From Thamnidium elegans (lineage: Eukaryota > Mucoromycota > Mucoromycetes > Mucorales > Mucoraceae), in NCBI GenBank assembly GCA_025201345.1, contig JAIXMG010000007.1, positions 124,001-188,000 of the forward strand: DNA of 64,000 nt, written 5' to 3'. Below the pieces are notes generated by a model that searched no databases, was not told where the DNA came from, and saw only the letters and a list, made by a program, of their open reading frames with translations. Numbering within the stretch: the first letter of the stretch is position 1; each line of letters starts with the position of its first letter. The translations under genes were made by a program, and so were the position numbers. Shown piece by piece: positions 36,385 through 46,824 of the stretch.

Positions 36385-37945
36385 TTAAATTGTTGTATTC
36401 CACCGAATAATTCGTCTTTTACTGGTCTTTTTATGTTTTGGTCTCGAGTCTACTTTAATAGTATGAGGTAGTGATCTAAATGTTGAATGTTGAATTGTAT
36501 GAGCAAAGGGTGATATAGTATGATTGACACTAGCTAAGTGAGCTAATTTAGCAGCTATAGAATTTTCTTTTGGATTTAAAATAATGTCTTCATCCATTGC
36601 CATCATAGTCAATGCCTTCTCATACACATTTGTTGAAGGTAACTCTGGTCCTTCTCGCACGTACCATGGTGCATTTTCATCATCCGCATACAATTCATGC
36701 ACTGTAACAGAAACAACTTCTTCCTTTTCTTCTTTGGCTGCAAGCGGTACTTTGTCTGATTCAAATTCAGAATAAGGCGGTGTTTTTAATGCAGCAAATC
36801 GACTACTATAAAGTGCATTGAGTGTAGATAAATTAGCAGCAGTGACAGGTACACCGCAACTATTTTCCTCTGCGAATAAAGGATATTTGTCACTGGTATC
36901 AATAAAATAAAGATCACTAAAACTACTGAAACAAGTTGGACTTTGAACTAACGGCGATAGTCCATCTAAAAATGAAGGAGTATTGTTATTACTGTAAATT
37001 GGCGGTGTTCTTGTTAAATCTGGCATAGAAAAAGTATCAAACTTGTTCGAGCTGGATTGATTTAAGAAGTTTGTGTTTAATTGTAAACCAGGATCAGAGA
37101 ATACAGAACGAGCGGCCATAGAGATTTTCTTCTTTTGCTGTTCTTGTTCTTGTTGTATTCGCCTTAATTGTTGTGCTTGAATCCATTCTTCATGCCTTTG
37201 CTTTGACTCCTTTTCTTGTTGCGATTGTATATGTCTTAAACTTAAATTATGGATCATAACCGGTAAATCTTCTTGGAATAAATTCCTCAATTGATTTTCA
37301 ATTTCACGTTGTAAGAAACTACGTACACTTGTTACACTATCGAATGTCGAACTGACGATAATACTTTCTAATGGATCGTTTTTAAATACAAGTGTGATTC
37401 CCTTTGTTTTTGATACAACTAGTACCACAATCCCTCTTAATTTTAAGTCGCTAATTCGTAATAGCATAGGAACTACTAGCGGCTGATCTGCAGCCAACAC
37501 ACTTGGTCGAGTGTGCCGGGGTAAATCGGATTCTTTTGCATGCATTGGGTTTGCCTTAATAGTATTTATAAGATGATATGCTTTATGAGTGTAAAAAAAA
37601 TTATCATGTGAATTTAACCTACTTGAACTTTTGTTTGAATAACTATATAAGCGTCTCCACAGTAAGTCAATTTAAATATTCCTCTAAACTTATCTGTTGA
37701 TAATTCACCAATTTCTAATATTTCCAAGTCGGGTGCCTTTATATAATGAGATTTTTAATATTTAGATTTATTTTTAACTGTATTAGCATCATCCTTACTG
37801 TAGTTCCCATATTCAATTCTTTTACGGATATATGGTCCACAATATTCTTGGGTTTATTGCCTTTATTTAAAGCCGTTTCTAGCTGTGAACGTGCTTCCTT
37901 ATAAAACTCTGAATCGAATTCAGGCCAGTTAAACCGAAATGCCAT
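36385..37945 (-). CDS. MDM34: MDM34, ERMES complex subunit of ER-mitochondria contacts
   Basis: Three exons on the minus strand (37945-37799, 37736-37623, 37554-36385) give 476 aa. The N-terminus [20 protein letters not shown], then LETALN and [35 protein letters not shown] and [21 protein letters not shown], matches the SMP lipid-binding domain of Mdm34/Mmm2. ERMES tethers the ER to the outer mitochondrial membrane and moves phospholipids. After the SMP domain comes a Gln/Glu-rich coiled-coil-like stretch ([19 protein letters not shown]) and a long low-complexity, probably disordered tail ending in a basic [12 protein letters not shown] patch. The antisense open frames are shadows. It is convergent with the PTP gene. 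Confidence 0.88.
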
Positions 37946-39449
37946 TTATATAATGTAAGAGGAAAAAAATAAAGAGAGAGAAAAAAAAGAATCTATTTTT
38001 ATCATTAAAAAGGGAAAATAAATCTTTTTTTTTTTTTTGCGGGGTCGTAAGGTTTAAAAAAAATTGCGTCACAATAAAAAAAAGGAAGACGAAGATCTGT
38101 GTACACATACTTTATCATATTTGTATGTTTACATAAAGGATTTTTTTTTTACTCATTTATCTTTTATTTTTTACTTGAAATGAAAATTCGACTCAGTGTA
38201 TGCTTAGTTTACTCGTTAAATGCAGCTCTTAAAAAATATCGAGAATTTACTTACATATTAAGTATGTTCACACGTGTTGCCAAAACCCTTTTTATAAAGA
38301 GTTAAGATGCATTTCTGTTTAAAGCACAATAGTAATTCTATCTTTCCGGGTCAGTCCTTTTGTTCGCCTCAAATAGTTCCTGTAGGTTGCCCTGGAAACA
38401 AATTAGTTCAGGTACCATTTTTTTGTCTTTGTTTCCCTGACGACCAAATGTGATATTCAATTTTTCATGTGACTCGAATAACATGTTATTTATATTAAAT
38501 TTCTACTAAATCGAATGCTTATTTATCAAGCCGTTCTTTTTATTTACTTTTTACCAATCACTGGTTTAATTAGGTAATGGGCTGAACTTGTTGTTTAGTT
38601 TTTTTTTATAACGAAAACGGTAAGTTGTTACACCAGCTTATCGCCAATAGTTATTGTCTTATCAGATGAAGTAGATGGAATTAAATTGTTATCATTGGAA
38701 ATGAAAACTGAAAAAAAGAGTACGATAAATTAACCTGTTAAATTTTTACCTTTTTTTTGGCTTTAATTTATCATATGTAGTTGTATTTTTTTTCAATTTG
38801 CGGAAAATTTTCAAACAAAAATAGTGTGCAGACGCATGAAATACGGGATTTGAATAGACACGGTCCAATAGACACGAGTATATAAGAAGATGATGTGAGC
38901 ATAAAATATATCTATTTTTTTTAAAAAAAGCGTTTATACGATGAAAACTAAACTTGGTATGCGTTACTTCCCTTGCAGCTCTTTTTTTAACTTTAATTTA
39001 ATTCTACTCTTGGGATATTGTCTTGCCACAAATTGACTATTTTGTCCAAAAAGAATAATGAAAACTACCGTGGGAATTTACACTTGGACTTCAATGAACA
39101 AGTCGTACACGAAAAAAAACAAGGTTGTAAATAACATTTGATATACCGACTAAAGATGCGGCGGTTTAACTATAAGGCTTGTACTGCACAAAAGGTATGC
39201 ATTTAAACACCGGGCATGATGTTGCCCAAAAGCCGATACAATTGCTCATGATAACATAAAAAAAACATTAAAAACCCTGCATAATTCTTTAGTTTTTTTT
39301 TTGACACAGAATGGTGACAATAGCTCTATTGCTATTAACGCGAGTTTGGATTTTTGCGAAAAAACTTGGAAAAAAACGTGTCGAAACACCTGCTACACTA
39401 TATTTTAGAGAAGGTCATTTTCTGATAAATTTTCAAAAAAAAACGTCAT

Positions 39450-39530
39450 TATTCCTTTTTGAATCACCTGCTGCTAGGATTTGAAACCCCTTGATATCTT
39501 ACTATTATACCACTCACTGGACAATATGGA
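39450..39530 (-). other. tRNA-like relic with A-box- and B-box-like sequences
   Basis: Read on the minus strand, GTGAGTGGTATAATAGTAAG resembles a tRNA 5' half with an internal A box. Downstream, GGGGTTTCAAATCC resembles the B box (GGTTCAAATCC) with one extra T, and a T run follows about 40 nt later. No seven-base acceptor stem or full anticodon arm could be drawn, so it is not an intact tRNA gene. It may be a degenerate tRNA or a tRNA-derived SINE head. Confidence 0.3.
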
Positions 39531-40381
39531 TTTTTTTATGGGGAACACATTACCAACGGTACCTCTTCTATCTTGGACACCATCGTGACCAAAATAACTT
39601 CACATAACAAGTTGGTATCTGATAAGGTGATGGTATAGCAAACATTTTTTTATTAGGAAGTTAAATTGACTATGATGCATCTAAAGAGGATTTAGAAACA
39701 AGTTTACTTCTGAATTTTTCTCCACTTATTTAAAGGTGCATAGTTAGTACTAATAAGCTTTATTTTATAAAAGTAAAGATCAATTATGTAGTATTGTGAA
39801 CCCTCTATATGGTATACTGTAGATGCAACGGAGCGTAGGCCTGGCGTAGCCAGCCTGAAACCGCTAGTACATTAATATTGTTATTAGCAAGAGTTGCTGC
39901 TCCAACTACGGCAAGCCTACAATAAAAGTGAACTAAAAAAAGTAACAAACAAACCTCGTCTAGATGCATAAAAACGCGACTGTTTTGTCGACAAAAAGTA
40001 TTACGTACGATTCATGTTAATTAGGTCTTTTTAGGGCCTTTAAATAACCAACTTTGTGGTAAGCTTTCCTACATACTATGATAATCCTTTTTTTTTTTAC
40101 TAACAGCTATAATTTCTATTCCGATAAACTAATTTTTTTCTTAAAAACTATCTACTTAGGCAATGCGACTCTTATTCCTTCTACGGGAAGCGAAGAAAAG
40201 GTGGAAAGATCAATTAGCATTTCTCCTTATTTTAAAAAAAATAATACCCCACTTTTTTTTTGTCTGAACATGTAAATAGGAAGGTTTGTCTATTTACACG
40301 GGGTATTTGCACGGCACCACCAAATAAGTCTTTGTGAATGTTCTTTACCTAAAAGCAGATAAAATATCATAATTTGTTGTT

Positions 40382-40560
40382 TTTGGACTTCACATCACTA
40401 GAAGTGTACCAAACACGGCTAAATAAAAGTATGACGCTTTAAATTTTTTTTTGCATCAAAAACTTTGTAAAAAAGATAAAAGATAATATTTTGTGTTTAG
40501 ATGATAAAAAAAAGTAATAGGCCGCTGTTTTGGACTTCATATCTCTACAAGTGTATTTAA
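40382..40560 (+). repeat. Imperfect direct repeat, two copies
   Basis: The stretch TTTGGACTTCACATCACTAG followed by AAGTGTA recurs about 147 bp later as TTTGGACTTCATATCTCTAC followed by AAGTGTA. The surrounding DNA is only loosely alike. Function unknown. Confidence 0.55.
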
Positions 40561-40903
40561 TAAAATGCTCTTTATTAAAGATGTCAGATCGCTTCCAGTA
40601 GGTGCGATGCTGCTGTGTAACCCGTGCAAATAACCAAACCCAACGTTGGAACGACTGTATACACTGGGCCCCATGTTAAGATTAAACTTTTTTTTTGGGT
40701 TTTAAGCAATTACTGCTATAGATTAAAAAGTAAAGTACACACTATAATTTTTTTTTCATATTTTTTAAAATGTTTTTTATTTTACATTTAAACAATTTGT
40801 CTTTGTTTTTAAGAAATTTCTATACAAGTAATAAATCTTTTTTTTTTCTTTCAAAAAAAAAAAAAAGGAAATAAGAGAAAAGGTGTGTATTTTTTGAGAT
40901 TGT

Positions 40904-42092
40904 TTACCATCCACGCTTGGCGAACTTTTCGTTTTCTTGTAAATCATCCAAGTTGATACCAACCATGGCCTCACCGAGGTTCTCAGAGACCTCAGCTAAG
41001 ACCTTAGCATCGTTATAGTGGGTAACGGCTTGAACAATAGCCTTAGCACGCTTGGCAGGGTCACCAGACTTAAAGATACCAGAACCAACGAAGACACCAT
41101 CACAACCCAATTGCTAAATATAAACAAATGCATCAGTTCGGACGTTCAAAAAAAAAGGGCTGCAGTTACACGGGTAAAGAAACCCATCCAAAAATAAAAA
41201 TAAAAAACTTACCATCATAAGAGCAGCATCAGCAGGGGTAGCAACACCACCAGCAGCGAAGTTAACAACGGGAAGACGACCGAGCTTGGCAGTTTCCTTG
41301 AGTAAGTTGTAAGGAGCTTGGATATCCTTAGCATAAGCATAGAGTTCTTCATCAGTCATGACAGAGGCACGACGGATTTCAGTAGTGACAGTACGGATAT
41401 GACGAACAGCTTCAACAACGTTACCGGTACCGGCTTCACCCTTGGTACGGATCATAGCAGCACCTTCGTTAATACGACGGAGAGCTTCACCAAGGTTCTT
41501 GGCACCACAAACATAAGGAATCTTGAAGTTGTGCTTGTTAATGTGGTTAGCTTCATCAGCAGGGGTCAAGACCTCAGACTCATCAATATAATCAACACCA
41601 ATGGATTCAATAATTTGAGCTTCAACGAAGTGACCGATACGGACCTTGGCCATGACGGGAATAGTGACAGCTTCCATGATCTCCTTGATCATTTGAGGAT
41701 CAGACATACGAGCAACACCACCTAATTTTTTTCTTGATTAGTAAAAAAAAAACGCGAAAGTTTTAAAAAAATAATGTTTATATAAACTTACCGTTCTTAC
41801 GAATATCAGCGGGGACACGTTCCAAGGCCATAACGGCACAGGCACCAGCCTCTTCAGCGATTCTGGCTTGTTCAGCGTTAATGACATCCATGATGACACC
41901 ACCCTATAATTTTTAACTTTCTTTTTTAGTATTTTTCTTTTTTTTTAAAAAAAAAGAAAAGAATACTTTATATAAACTTACCTTCAACATTTGAGCCAAA
42001 CCAGCCTTGATGCTGTAGGATTGACCATCAGAACCGTTCTCTTCGGTCTTGGTAGAGTGGAGGTTAGCGGGGACAGCGAAAGAGGCAGACAT
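40904..42092 (-). CDS. SNZ1: Pyridoxal 5'-phosphate synthase subunit PDX1/SNZ
   Basis: Four exons on the minus strand (42092-41982, 41903-41792, 41721-41213, 41113-40904) give 313 aa, the usual PDX1 length. The enzyme builds PLP (vitamin B6) from ribose 5-phosphate, glyceraldehyde 3-phosphate and ammonia supplied by a PDX2/SNO glutaminase. Seen: [42 protein letters not shown], the lysine motif [28 protein letters not shown], the second lysine motif [36 protein letters not shown], and [16 protein letters not shown]. Both catalytic-type lysines are present. No PDX2 gene lies next to it, unlike the paired yeast SNZ/SNO genes. Codon bias suggests high expression. Confidence 0.96.
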
Positions 42093-43926
42093 TTTATTTT
42101 TTTAGAATAAGGGAAAAAAAGAAAATCCTAGCAAAAAGACGCAGGTTTTTTCCGCTATTTATATGGTACCCTATCTTTTTTTAATTTGGAGCTTAAAAAA
42201 AATTAAAACTATAATCGGGAAATTGACAGTGAGTAATCCAAGTCAGTTTATTGGATTATATTCACGTGATTGTGCGAAACATCTTTCTTTTCTGAGTCAT
42301 TTTCCATACACGTACATAATAACCTTTTTTTTATGTGTGTAGATCTACGATGTGGTGATCCAGTATTACTCATTTTCTATAACACTGTGTAAAAAAAAAC
42401 AGTAACGAAATTGTGATGTTTTCGACACATGGCCTTTTCCTATTTTATCCCCCTTTTTTTTTATTCCCTGTTTACCATCTTTGCTGCGTATTGTACGCCC
42501 TTGATGGAAGATGATGGTGAAATACGTCTTCTAAGATCAGCACAGTGGTCACAGATTAACCGTCACTTTAGATTTTTTTTTTCTTGAAAGCAGTAATCAC
42601 TTGTAAAGAAAAAAAAATCTCAAAAGGTTAAAGAACGGTTACTTTCTTATTTGTACTAGTATGATAGTTTATTTCTCACGTAAATATTCAAACATATTTC
42701 CATTATAAATAAGGTCGTACTGAAAATATTTAAGACATTTTTTTAAAAGTGTTCGGAAGAACAATATGTTACTATAAAAGTATTTCTGAAACAAGATAAT
42801 GCTGATAAAAAGTTAAAAAAAAAAATATAGCGTAAAAAAACAAGAGGCGATATCTTTACAAATGCACCAGTCATTATCATTGAAGGTTACATCTAAAATG
42901 AAAGGGATCGGGGGATCAACTAGCAAAAATCGTAGCACCTTAATGTAATCCCGCTTTTGTGGGGGGGGGGGGGAGTGTGTGATTATAAAAGGGTTACGGA
43001 AGAGGAACGCATTGATCAGATAAAAAAGGGGACTCAATGGAACACTCTTTGAACTTCAGTTGGAAGACATTATGAATTCATGAACTCATGTACATTTGAA
43101 AAGTGTTCCAAATCAAGTTCAAATTTAATTGGTTAAGTGTTCCATTTCATTTTCGAGAGTGGACGCATTGTATCAATAATAAAGTTAAACGAAATAAGCT
43201 TTTAGAAAAAAAAATCATTGATAGCGAGAATTAGTATTTATTCGAGCAGCTTTTTTTTTGGAACGATGGGGAAGGGAAGTATAGAGGAGGGAAGTAAATG
43301 TGGTATAAATATACATACGGAGGAAACGCTCAAGCTTCTTCGTCAAAGTAAATCTCGTAGTAGGAGGCGCACTTTCAAAGATTCCAGCACGACTTGGGCC
43401 ATTCCTATGCAATATGCCTATGTCAAAAATGACCATTTTATAATGGTCCCCATACTTTGATGTTAACATGACCCGCCCTTTCAAATGAGGCGGAAAAGCC
43501 CACAAACTAATGCCATTATTTTATTGGGCTGATTCAGTATTCTAAAAAGAAAAATGAAAAAAAAAAAACTATAAAGATCAATGTTGCAGTTGGGCCATTC
43601 AAGAGAGAGGACCTCGTAACAATGTGCGGCGTACGGACAGAGCTTAGAAATAACCCATGTAGAAGCCTTTTAATTTCTTTCTGCACCTCATACCTTCCAT
43701 CTCCAAGCGAGGGAAGAGATACTCATGTAAGGCCACACAACATGTGAAGGAAAAGATGGAAGAAGAGAAAACTTGATAAGTAGCAGGATATATAATTATC
43801 CAAACAAATGCCATTACACGAAAAATATTGGCCCGGACCATTGTACGTCATATATAATCAGTGCTTACATGAAAAAAAAAGTATTCATCGTTTTTTCTTG
43901 TATTAAAAAAAATTATAAAATAAAAT
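42093..43926. other. Gene-poor intergenic region with palindromic element
   Basis: 1.8 kb between divergent PDX1 and the sugar symporter. It contains an inverted-repeat element (43036-43146), a G run at 42961-42973 and a block (about 43215-43505) that is open on both strands without recognisable homology. The phrase TTGGGCCATTC occurs twice (about 43396 and 43592). Promoters of both neighbours must lie here, but no element was assigned to either. Confidence 0.5.
43036..43146. mobile_element. Small inverted-repeat element (MITE-like)
   Basis: A 111-bp segment has perfect 11-bp terminal inverted repeats, AATGGAACACT at 43036-43046 and AGTGTTCCATT at 43136-43146. The arms extend further as CTTTGAACTT on the left and AAGTTCAAA on the right, with a gap. 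A third copy of the core (AGTGTTCC) lies inside, near 43102. No open frame and no clear target-site duplication were seen. It could instead be a clustered transcription-factor site upstream of the symporter. Confidence 0.45.
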
Positions 43927-46099
43927 ATGGTTCGTACAGACCGACACATACCAGATGTATTTGACGAACCTCATTTATTTGATCCTCCCAGCAATCATGA
44001 AGATGACGACGCCGAGCCCATGTTGGCTTCAAGTACAGTTTATAAAACATATATTCGAGGTTCTAACAATACCCTAAAAATTATATTCCTGACGCTATGT
44101 CTAGCCGGGTAAGTGTATACAAATATATGATGAGAGATAATTTAAATAACGAACTTTATTTTTGTGTACGTTTATATCAGACTTCAATTCACTTGTAAGA
44201 AAAAAAATACACAAAGACTCGTTGAATATATACTCATACTGTACTTGTAGGGACGGTAGAAATGGCTTATGGTACGCCATACTTACTTTCTCTCGGGCTA
44301 ACAAAATCTTACATGTCACTGGTATGGATTGCAGGTCCTTTATCAGGTAAATAAAAAAAAGGGGTGTAAAAAAAGGATATGTGTATGCAAATTATGTAAT
44401 ACAATAAATTAGGTCTTATTATGCAACCCGTTGTCGGGGTTCTATCAGATAGTTGTAAATCAAAATGGGGAAGACGAAGACCATTTTTAGTAGGAGGAAG
44501 TATTGTCATGGTATTTAGTCTATTGGCTATTGGATGGACAAAAGAGATAACATGGTTTTTTACAAGAGCTGAATCGGGAGATACATTTAAAATAGTTTCT
44601 ATTATCATTGCTATTGGGTCTATATATGTTCTGGACTTTAGTGTTAACTGTGGTAAGTATAGTTTTTTTTTTTTATTTGGAGATATATGGGTACTAAGTA
44701 ATATGAAAATAGTGCAAGCGTCTTGTAGAGCTCTGATTGTAGATTCTTTACCTACTTCACAACAAGAGGATGGAACAGCTTGGGCTGGAAGAATGGTTGG
44801 GTTAGGTAATGTCGCAGGGTATTTTATGGGTTATGCTGATCTTGTCAAGATGTTTCCTTTCTTTGGAGATACACAATTAAAAGTACTGTGTGTGTTTGCC
44901 ACCATTGTACTTTTACTATGTGATTTTATTACTTGCTATTCTGTTCGTGAAAAGCCATTTGAAGAAGACTACGACAGGTAAAAGTTTTTTACATTCTCTT
45001 TTTTTTCTTTTCTAGAGAAGAATTATTCATATATAAGTATAGACCAAAATCGAGTAATTCTACTTTTAAACTCTTTTCGGATATCTTTCAAAATATCTGG
45101 AATTTACCTAAGCCGATTCAAGATATCTGTAATGTCCAGTTCTTTGCGTGGATTGGATGGTTTCCATTTTTATTTTATTCGACTACTTGGGTTGCCGAAA
45201 TATATAACAGGACACAACTAGATGAAACCAATCCTGTCAACGATAAAGTAGGTCAAGCAACACGCGCAGGCTCGTTTGCTTTCCTTGTCTATTCACTTGT
45301 TTCTTTAGCCTCTTCGTTTATCATACCCTTACTGATATCTTCGTCAGATACAAGAAACGAAAATAGCAATAATGCATTTACTTTACGCTTTGGTAAAAAA
45401 GAGTACCGAATAACTTTTCTCAATTTTCTCAAGATACCATTTTTAACCTTACCTCGCGCTTGGACCTTGAGTCATTTTATCTTTTGTATTTGTATGTTGT
45501 CGACTATTCTTGTATCAGACGTGATAGCAGCAGCTATTGTTATTGGATTGTGTGGTATCAGTTGGGCTATATCCATGTGGGCCCCATTTTCCCTTTTAGG
45601 TGAATACATTTCTCATCAAGAGGCCATTTCACAGAGAACCAGGGATCCTATCCGAAGTACTCCGTTTGTTCATCATTCTCAAATGATGGCTTCAAGAGCC
45701 AGTCTTTCTTTAGGTATGGTAGGTACCGAACCCACACTCTATCAGCCTGTAGGAACCGAGGATGAAGAAATTGAAATGCTACGAATAAAAGAATTACGAC
45801 AAGTGAGTGAGGGAGAAGCAAGTGGAAGTGAAACTATTACGCACGAAGAAGAAGGACAACAACCACGAGAAAATGCAACAGAATCACCAGCAGCTGGTGT
45901 ATTGCTCGGTATACATAACATGTATATTGTCTTGCCACAATTTTTGGTCACATTCCTTAGTAGCTTTATATTTAGGCTATTAGAAGATGATCCGGAATTA
46001 AATGAATCGCCACCAGATGGTATTGGGTTGATTTTAAGGATTGGTGCAGTTATGGCAGGTGCTGCGGGATTTATTAGTATGAAAATTGGTAAAAATTGA
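43927..46099 (+). CDS. Sucrose/alpha-glucoside:H+ symporter (GPH family, Sut1-like)
   Basis: Six exons (43927-44108, 44181-44194, 44251-44346, 44413-44652, 44713-44977, 45016-46099) give 626 aa. Spliced sequence across the 14-nt second exon reads LAGLQFTWTVEMAYGTPYLLSLGL, the conserved first-helix motif of plant SUT and fission yeast Sut1 transporters. Further signs: QPVVGVLSDSCKSKWGRRRPF (the loop 2-3 RxGRRRP motif), CRALIVDSLPTSQQEDGTAWAGRMVGLGNVAGY, and FFAWIGWFPFLFYSTTWVAEIY. About 12 membrane segments fit. A long acidic and Ser-rich cytosolic loop (about 45640-45880) lies between late helices. Proton-coupled uptake of sucrose or maltose is inferred from the family. Confidence 0.9.
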
Positions 46100-46824
46100 T
46101 TTTCCTTTCCCCCTTAAAAAAATGTTTTTTTTTCTGTACAACGCGTGTAAATAAAGCACCCGAAATTTTACTTACTCCATGGTAACAATAAACGGCAGTA
46201 GCCTAAATTAGCAATGATACAACGTCTATCCTTAAATCACATTTGTTACCAAAGAAACGGATTAATTTAAACTTGGCTAAGAATATCTTATATGGTCATC
46301 AGGAGCTAATTCATGCGTGTAAAAATGTCCCCCTCCCCCCAACTTTGACAAGGGGGACCGGTTTTTTTTTCTCAAGCACAATTGTAAATAAGCTGATGTA
46401 AAAAAACAAAAAAAAACATAGGCCACTCTTTATTTGGAATAATTATTGCTTTTATTATGGATACAACATAGCCTGTTCCTTGTACACACATAACCAAACT
46501 ATATATTACGGTCTTTTAAAATGGCAATCACTGATATATAAAAAAAAAAAATCGACTAGAGAGGTTTCTAGGAGAAACAGAATTACTTCAAATTAAAATA
46601 AGCTGTCATTTTTTAGATTGCATCCTAGTAACGATACTCTATTACAAGCATGACTAAGGAATAACTATCCGTTTCTGACACATTAACACCTGTACCACCC
46701 ATCATGTGATGGTAAAGAATTACCCCAAAGTTTGTTTTTTCTATATATTTTATATTTTCCGTTTCTTTTTCTTTCTTTTTTTTTTTTGTTATTTTCTTTT
46801 ATCTTTTTTGAGCCTATATTAATT
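46100..46824. other. Intergenic region between symporter and TMEM135-like gene
   Basis: 725 bp, no supported gene. It is AT-rich with homopolymer runs and a T/C-rich leader just before the next start codon. The long open frame starting at 46732 only extends the TMEM135-like gene upstream through low-complexity leader and is not believed. Confidence 0.5.

Larger units (their letters stand above)
37946..40903. other. Gene-free stretch, 3 kb
   Basis: No supported gene on either strand. Short open frames (38099-38305, 40078-40275) lack conserved sequence. The stretch is AT-rich with many homopolymer runs. Two things stand out: a tRNA-like sequence on the minus strand near 39450-39530, and an imperfect direct repeat (TTTGGACTTC...AAGTGTA) at about 40382-40410 and 40530-40557. 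It may hold regulatory DNA for MDM34 and relics of mobile sequences. Confidence 0.5.

Noticed and set aside
41318..41725. 135-codon plus-strand frame
   Set aside because: Antisense to PDX1, which has both conserved lysine motifs and proper introns.
46732..46824. Upstream extension of the TMEM135-like gene from an earlier ATG
   Set aside because: The added residues are almost only Phe, Leu and Ser from a T-rich leader, typical of untranslated DNA.
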